From Neocallimastix lanati (nom. inval.) (Eukaryota > Neocallimastigomycota > Neocallimastigomycetes > Neocallimastigales > Neocallimastigaceae): a stretch of DNA of 13,552 nucleotides. The stretch covers positions 7,501 to 21,052 of the forward strand of contig JACVTC010000516.1 of assembly GCA_016946835.1 (NCBI GenBank), read 5' to 3'. Below, piece after piece: positions 8,247-13,552 of this stretch (position 1 is the stretch's first letter; each line of letters starts with the position of its first letter). The notes beneath the pieces are model-generated. The model had not been told where the DNA came from. It saw nothing but the letters and a program-made list of their open reading frames with translations, and did no database searches. The position numbers and the translations under genes are program-made.

Positions 8247-9728
8247 TTAAAAACGGTCAACTTTTTGAATTTTATCAGACTCTTCAAGGAAAATAAGATG
8301 ATTAATTAAAGTGTCGATATGATTAATTGACATTTCTTGTTTTTTCTCTTTAACTTCATGTTTAGGTAAGAACATCATTTCACCTGGTATATCTTGTGCT
8401 GGTTCAAGTTGCCATCCATAATTTTCAGTAAGATACTTTATTACCTTTTCTACTGAATAATCAAGACTTTTAGAAACTTCTTTCACAAGAATATGATCAT
8501 AAGCCTTAGCTATTAAATTAATTTGTCTCTTACGAGTTTTATCCAATAAACATATTAATAATTCTTTAATAAATAAAGAACATCTTTTTATTTTATAATA
8601 TGATTTTTTGGTATCTAAAGTGGTACTATTTGTTACAGAACTAGTGGAAACATCATTTCCAATAGATGCATCATAAGATTGTGGCGTTTCAGTATCTATT
8701 GGAGTCATCGTATCATTTATAATTTGTTTTAATGATTGATTCTTTAAATTAATTTCATTACTTTTAGATACATCTTTATCAATATCATTATTTTTGTCAC
8801 TATCATCATCATCATCATCATCATCACCACTATCGTCATCAATATCATCACTATCATTATCATCATCATCATCATCATTATATTCAACATCTCTCATTTG
8901 TTCTTCAGGAGTATCTACTTGTTTTTGAGGAATTTCAATAATATTATCTGAACTTTGTTCTGGTGTATTACTCTCTATCATTTTTCCTTTACTTGGTCCA
9001 CCAATTTCAAATGACTTTTCTAAAGTATTGATATCCATTTTTTCACTTTTTTTGCTTTTATGAATTATCTTTTTAGTAGCTTTAGGTACATTATCCATTA
9101 TATCTTCATCAATAAGCTCTTCTTCTTTTTCTGTACTTTCACATTCCTTCTTTATTTCATTCTCAATTTCTTTATTTAAAACTGAAATAGCACTACCAAC
9201 ATTCTTCTTTAACATATAAGAAAGGAAAACCCTACTAAAAACAAGAGTACGATTATTTAATATTGCTGAAGGTAAACGTCTATAGAGATAGCGTGCTGAA
9301 TCCATTTGATTATTAATCATTAAAACTAAAATAAATATAATATAGAAATTTGTATTATATACAGGATTACTAAACACTTTTAAATTGTTTGGTTCAATAA
9401 CATTAATTTCTTCCAATAATTTAGAAATATTTCCTTTTTGATTATCATCCATATCCATAGCATCGATTTTTGAATTTGAATTTAATTTTTCATTATTTAT
9501 ATTTTCCAAGGAATTTCGATAATCTTCCATTAAATCAAATTTTATACTATTTAAATACTCAAAATATTCATCTGATTTAACATTTCTATTATTTAAAATG
9601 CTAAATGCCATTTCAATTTCTTCACAAAACTTTTCCATGACATCATATTTTTCTATACCAAAAAGTTTTATTAAGGTACATATAAATGTATCCTTTATTT
9701 GTTCTTCCCCTATCAATATTCCTTCCAT
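8247..9728 (-). CDS. CSN8: COP9 signalosome subunit 8-like protein with acidic insertion
   Basis: This is an intact 493-residue frame from the ATG at 9728-9726 to a TAA at 8249-8247. Residues about 105-190 are helical and include NTNFYIIFILVLMINNQMDS followed by ARYLYRRLPSAI, matching the CSN8 pattern of a hydrophobic helix then N/D-x-ARxLWKRIPxAI. Residues about 376-485 resume the family: KTRKRQINLIAKAYDHILVK, SLDYSVEKVIKYL, YGWQLEPA and FLPKHEV, corresponding to the A-x-AY-x-x-I, winged-helix and GW segments of CSN8, then INHLIFLEES like the terminal tail helix. Between the two parts lie about 185 extra residues: glutamate/lysine-rich, a basic patch (KKIIHKSKKSEK at 219-230) and an Asp tract at 284-309. 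Typical CSN8 is about 200 residues, so this protein is more than twice that. In the nucleus and cytoplasm CSN8 is a structural subunit of the complex that removes NEDD8 from cullins; it is not itself catalytic. The related EIF3K and RPN12/PSMD8 share the fold, but the RxLxRxP and GW details favour CSN8. Confidence 0.8.
   Translation of the reverse strand: MEGILIGEEQIKDTFICTLIKLFGIEKYDVMEKFCEEIEMAFSILNNRNVKSDEYFEYLNSIKFDLMEDYRNSLENINNEKLNSNSKIDAMDMDDNQKGNISKLLEEINVIEPNNLKVFSNPVYNTNFYIIFILVLMINNQMDSARYLYRRLPSAILNNRTLVFSRVFLSYMLKKNVGSAISVLNKEIENEIKKECESTEKEEELIDEDIMDNVPKATKKIIHKSKKSEKMDINTLEKSFEIGGPSKGKMIESNTPEQSSDNIIEIPQKQVDTPEEQMRDVEYNDDDDDDNDSDDIDDDSGDDDDDDDDSDKNNDIDKDVSKSNEINLKNQSLKQIINDTMTPIDTETPQSYDASIGNDVSTSSVTNSTTLDTKKSYYKIKRCSLFIKELLICLLDKTRKRQINLIAKAYDHILVKEVSKSLDYSVEKVIKYLTENYGWQLEPAQDIPGEMMFLPKHEVKEKKQEMSINHIDTLINHLIFLEESDKIQKVDRF
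8802..8879 (-). repeat. Coding GAT repeat encoding the Asp tract of the CSN8-like protein
   Basis: GAT/GAC triplets with occasional AGT, AAT, ATT and GGT codons encode an Asp-rich segment with Ser, Asn, Ile and Gly interruptions (residues 284-309). The repeat is in frame, so length changes would alter only the number of acidic residues. Confidence 0.9.
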
Positions 9729-9770
9729 TTTTTCTATTTTTTTTTAAAAAAAGAAAAAATAATAAATGAA

Positions 9771-9801
<31 letters not shown>

Positions 9802-10308
9802 TTTATGGTATACTTTTGAAAATATTTGATAATCTTGTATTATAATTATATATATAATAATCATTTAAAAACAAATAGCATTTAAAAAAAATAATATATA
9901 TATATAATAAAAAAGTTAATGTTAATATTTGCTTATTAAATATTTTTCTTATAATAAAATTTTTATAAATTAGATTTAAAATAAATACAAATAATTAATC
10001 ATCCATTTAATTATTATTATTTTTATTGCTATTATTATTGGTTATTGTTATTATTAAACATAAATATAAATTAAAACTAAATCTAAATTTAAATATATTT
10101 TTTTCTTTTTCTATTTACATATTATATATTTTATATTTTTTTAATTATTTATTTTTTATTTGTTTTACTGTAAATTAATAATTTTTAAAATTTGTTTATT
10201 TATTTGCTAAATCATTCATTTTTAAAATAAAGATTAATTTTTATATCAATTTCATTTAATAAATTTGAATAAAAATACATGATATAATTAATTATGAAAT
10301 CATTTTTT

Positions 10309-10363
<55 letters not shown>

Positions 10364-11413
10364 ATCATTCCATAATACTTATATATTGTTTAAAGTAAAA
10401 GAGTTTAACGATTAATAATATGAGATTTCTATAAATTTTTTAATTTAAATTTTTTAAAATAATGAAAGAAAATACAATTTCTATATTTACTAAATAAATG
10501 ATCTAATATAATTTTATCAATTATGTTGTATATTAATTATTTATAATTATTTAAATTAAATAATTAATACCTTTAATTTTCTTTGAATTTTTGATAATTA
10601 AACAAAAATAAAATCTTCCTTATAAAAAAACTAAATATATATAAATAATTTATATATATATATATATTTTATATATATATATTTTTTTTTTTTTTGAATT
10701 TGAAATTAAAAATATATAATTTAAAATTTGAAATAATTTTAATATAAATTTTTTAAATTAAACGTAAATAGATATGTACAATTATCTAAAGGTTAGACTT
10801 TATCATATATTTTTTTTTTAAAAAAAATCAATAAATTATTCACTTTATTTAAATAGATATTTAAAAAAATTCCTGAGCTTATCTATAACCCAAAAAAAAA
10901 AGCATTAAATAAAATTAATTTTAATAATTTTAAATAATATTATTTCTAAATAATTTCATTTTCTATAAAGTAAAGCAAAAGTATACAGTTTTTTTTTTTA
11001 TGTCATAATAAATTTATGAATTTAAATATTATCCAATAAAAAAAAATTTTTTTCTTTTTTTTTTTTTTTTTTTAGTAAATTTATGAATTTAAATTTTATC
11101 TAAAAAGAAGTTAATTCAATATCAAAAAGAATATTTCATAAATGATATCAAATATTATCTCTAAATACTTTATTTAAATTGACATTTAAAAAATATTAAA
11201 AAGATATTTTATAATTATATTTATGTTTGGTTTAAAGAAAAACTCAGATACTAAGTTTTAATATTTATTATTGTAAATTCCAAATATAAATATATATATA
11301 TATCTTTGTTTTTTAATAATTAAGAAATTATACTAAAAAAAAAAGTATATTCATTATTTTATCTTTAAAAATTATAAATTAAATTAAATAATAAAATAAA
11401 AACATAAAGAAAG
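9729..11413. other. Intergenic region upstream of the CSN8-like gene
   Basis: The first 100 nt hold the A-rich leader (on the minus strand) of the CSN8-like gene and a short ATTT array at 9770-9799, so the promoter should lie here. The rest is AT-rich filler with a T49 run. Near 11003-11031 and 11073-11100 a 20-nt block (AAATTTATGAATTTAAAT plus flanks) occurs twice. Patches with more G and C, such as 10780-10800 and 10872-10890, contain no open frame longer than about 20 codons. I find no gene. Confidence 0.65.
10311..10359. repeat. T49 homopolymer
   Basis: This is an uninterrupted run of 49 T, the longest homopolymer in the window, about 580 nt upstream of the CSN8-like start. The sequence after it begins AAACATCATT, resembling the ACATCATT that follows A runs at 3486 and 3631. 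Confidence 0.9.
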
Positions 11414-11707
11414 GATACAATATGAAATATAAATGTAATAATAATAATGATAATAATAAAGCTTAGGTAAAGGATTTAATATTTAAAATAATATCCTCTT
11501 TTAAGAAAAATTATAATTAAAAACATTCTAAAGTGTATTAAAAAAAAATTATATTATTTTATTATGATTTTTCAAGATATAATATGAAATATAAATTTAA
11601 TAATGATAATAATAATAAAGCTTCGGTAAAGGATTTAATATTTAAAATAATATCTCCTCTTTTTAAGAAAAATTATAATTAAAAACATTTTAAAGTGTAT
11701 TAAAAAA
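11414..11707 (+). repeat. Direct repeat, two copies of about 133 bp spaced 162 bp
   Basis: Copy 1 (11414-11548) and copy 2 (11576-11707) share ATATGAAATATAAA, AATAAAGCTT, GGTAAAGGATTTAATATTTA, AAGAAAAATTATAATTAAAA and AAAGTGTATTAAAAAA with few changes. In the plus frame starting at ATG (11422 and 11584), copy 2 is open for 32 codons and ends at 11682 (MKYKFNNDNNNKASVKDLIF then KIISPLFKKNYN). Copy 1 has TAG at 11464-11466 where copy 2 has TCG, and otherwise keeps the same frame to 11520. The two indels between the copies are each 3 nt. No known element or protein is recognised. It may be a duplicated exon, a decayed small gene pair, or a non-coding repeat. Confidence 0.7.
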
Positions 11708-11721
11708 TAGAATTTTTTTAT

Positions 11722-11767
11722 TTTACATTGAAAAATGATTATAAAATTTTATACTTTTCAATGTAAA
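11722..11767. repeat. Inverted repeat / hairpin
   Basis: TTTACATTGAAAA at 11722-11734 is perfectly complementary to TTTTCAATGTAAA at 11755-11767, leaving a 20-nt loop that itself contains ATAAAATTTTAT. Flanking bases (TATTTT and AGTAAAAT) could extend the stem imperfectly. It lies just after the direct repeat. It has no T run typical of a simple terminator and no recognised element ends. Confidence 0.75.
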
Positions 11768-12364
11768 GTAAAATATATATACATTAAGAACAAATTAAGA
11801 AATTTGATAAATACAATTTTTTATTCATATATATATAATTATATATTATTATATTTTTTATATGTATAAAATAGATTTTATATTTTTTATTAGATATTAT
11901 AATGGATATATTGTTATTAAATAGTTATTGTATCTATATTTTTAAATTATTGAAAATTTAATATGGTAATAAAAAATATTAATTAATATTCATTACTTAA
12001 ATTTATAATTAATTAGCTATTAACAATATAATCAATAATTCTTTAAATACTGTAAATAATAAATAAAATTAAATATTTAATAATTATAAAGATTAATAAT
12101 AATTTATATTAAATAATTAATAAATTAAATAAATTAATTATAAATATTAAAAATTAAATATTAAATATTAAATTATACTGTTATATAATTTACCTTCTAA
12201 AAATATATAGACTTATTAATAATAAAATTTATTTAAAAATAAAAGAACCAATTAAAAAAAATTTTTTGATTTTATATTAATTAATTAAACTTTTATTATT
12301 CTATATTATCTAAATAATTAATTTTTCTTCAACATAAATGATTGAAATTAGTGGTATATTTAAA

Positions 12365-12417
12365 TTTTATTTTTATTTTTATTTTTATTTTTTTTATTTT
12401 ATTTTTATTTTATTTTT
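12365..12417. repeat. (TTTTTA)n-type repeat
   Basis: T-rich hexamer and pentamer units separated by single A, with no coding content. Confidence 0.7.
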
Positions 12418-12558
12418 TCCTATTTTTACTTACTAATTAAATAAAAAATAAAATATATTTAATAATATCTATTTAACTACAATTTATTATTAATTTCCAT
12501 TTTAATGTTTTGAAAAAAAATTTATCACACAATTAAAGAGAAGTTTTATAAAGATCTT

Positions 12559-12589
<31 letters not shown>

Positions 12590-13471
12590 TTATGTTTTTT
12601 TTTATGCTTTATAACTCTGAACAAATTAGCTTTTTTACTTCTATTTATTATAACATATAAAATTTTCTTATCGAATATATATATAATATATTATGTAGTG
12701 TAATAATAATTTTTGGAATAATTTTACAATATACATATAAAAAAATATTCTTATTATACTTTTGGTTTTTAACTACAATAATATATATATTTTTTTTACA
12801 TTAGTCTCACATATAGCTTATATTTATATTTCGTACATTAGTAGATTATTAGATTTCTTAATTACATATATTTAATAAATTAATTATTTTATATTAATTT
12901 TGTTTTTCTAATACAATTCTATTTGTGCATATTCCATATTTTCCATGAAATTATGAAACATTTAATAAGAAACAAAAGGATAATTAAATAAATAATTAAT
13001 AATAATCAAAAGAATTAAAAATTATCATATACTATAATACTAAACACTTTTATTTTACTAATTTTAATTTTGTTATATTTATGGTTTATTTTATTTAAAT
13101 TTTGACTTAATTTTTTATATTTTTTTAATTATTTATTATTATATTATTTTCCTTTTTTTTTTTTTTTTTTTTTTAAATATTTTTGGTATGTTCAATACTA
13201 ATTATTAAATGAGTAATTCTGTCATTTTGAAAATCGTATTATTTAAAATAATATAAAGAATAAAATATTATATATATTGAAATCTAAAATTTTCTAAAAT
13301 TTATGTTTTTATAAATTCATAAACAAGTTTAATGCTTATAATACGTACGAAAATAAAGTACTTCAAAATACTTATATTATCATTATGTATTATATACATA
13401 ATATAAAAAAAAAATTCATTATTTATTAAAGTTTTACATAATTATGATGTATATTATTAGTTTTGCTACTC

Positions 13472-13518
<47 letters not shown>
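13472..13518. repeat. (ATTT)n tetramer array
   Basis: About eleven TTTA units near the right edge. The same tetramer occurs at 7726-7888, 9770-9799 and 12561-12590. Confidence 0.85.
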
Positions 13519-13552
13519 CATATTTTAAAATTAATAATTAAAATATTTGATT

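Larger units (their letters stand above)
11768..13552. other. Intergenic region to the right edge, no firm gene
   Basis: AT-rich filler with (TTTTTA)n at 12365-12417, ATTT arrays at 12561-12590 and 13472-13518, and a T22 run at 13153-13174. The least biased patches (12604-12640, 12908-12961 and 13301-13399) contain only short frames: 22 codons plus, 17 codons minus and 32 codons minus. None has a recognisable product. I see no RNA gene. Confidence 0.65.

Noticed and set aside
8600-9160. The acidic insertion of the CSN8-like gene read as a retained intron
   Set aside because: It is open throughout in the same frame for about 185 codons with a charged, protein-like composition, unlike the homopolymer-filled intron of the neighbouring cyclin.
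11040-11074. T-rich tract ending in TTTAG, resembling a 3' splice site
   Set aside because: No open frame follows (ATGAATTTAAATTTTATC then TAA) and no upstream exon is visible.
12592-12660. Plus-strand frame of 22 codons after an ATTT array
   Set aside because: Too short, with no motif. The start lies at the edge of a repeat.
12908-12961. Minus-strand frame of 17 codons (MFHNFMENMEYAQIELY)
   Set aside because: The codon mix looks protein-like, but the frame is very short, a TAA precedes the ATG directly and no splice sites are evident.
13301-13399. Minus-strand frame of 32 codons starting MYIIHNDN
   Set aside because: Short and hydrophobic, with no recognisable motif, splice context or neighbour. 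Such frames are expected by chance here.

Overview
The window is extremely AT-rich eukaryotic DNA. Most of it is homopolymer A or T runs and short AT repeats, broken by a few islands of higher GC content that hold the genes. Several features suggest an anaerobic gut fungus (Neocallimastigomycota): the composition, the low gene density (three recognisable loci in 13.5 kb), asparagine- and aspartate-rich low-complexity protein segments, at least one spliced gene, a Pcl/Pho80-like cyclin, and a fragment resembling a class C GPCR. A dictyostelid was considered, but such genomes are usually more gene-dense. The assignment is an inference from style, not from a marker gene.

Layout. Positions 1-112 may hold the 5' end of a minus-strand coding region that leaves the window. 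Positions 356-944 (minus) hold part of a membrane protein with two hydrophobic helices, probably one large exon plus a candidate 52-nt exon. Positions 945-4580 are a repeat-filled divergent spacer in which I see no firm gene. Positions 4703-6618 (plus) hold a two-exon cyclin-like gene. Its cyclin box is interrupted by an A-rich intron of about 554 nt, and the joined product is 453 residues. Positions 6619-8246 are a convergent spacer of pentamer, tetramer and 34-39-bp repeats. Positions 8247-9728 (minus) hold an intact single-exon gene whose product matches COP9 signalosome subunit 8, with a large acidic insertion between its two conserved parts. Positions 9729-13552 are intergenic, with a 49-nt T run, a 162-bp-spaced direct repeat whose two copies differ without shifting one reading frame, and a hairpin.

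Functionally, the two clear genes are a cyclin-type CDK partner and a subunit of the complex that removes NEDD8 from cullins. Both belong to cell-cycle and ubiquitin control, but they are convergent with separate promoters, so nothing here shows that they work together. I found no tRNA, rRNA, CRISPR array, transposase or toxin gene. I see no convincing new multi-gene system. The most interesting items are the acidic insertion in CSN8, the repeat-loaded intron that splits the cyclin box, and the frame-preserving duplicated repeat near 11.5 kb.
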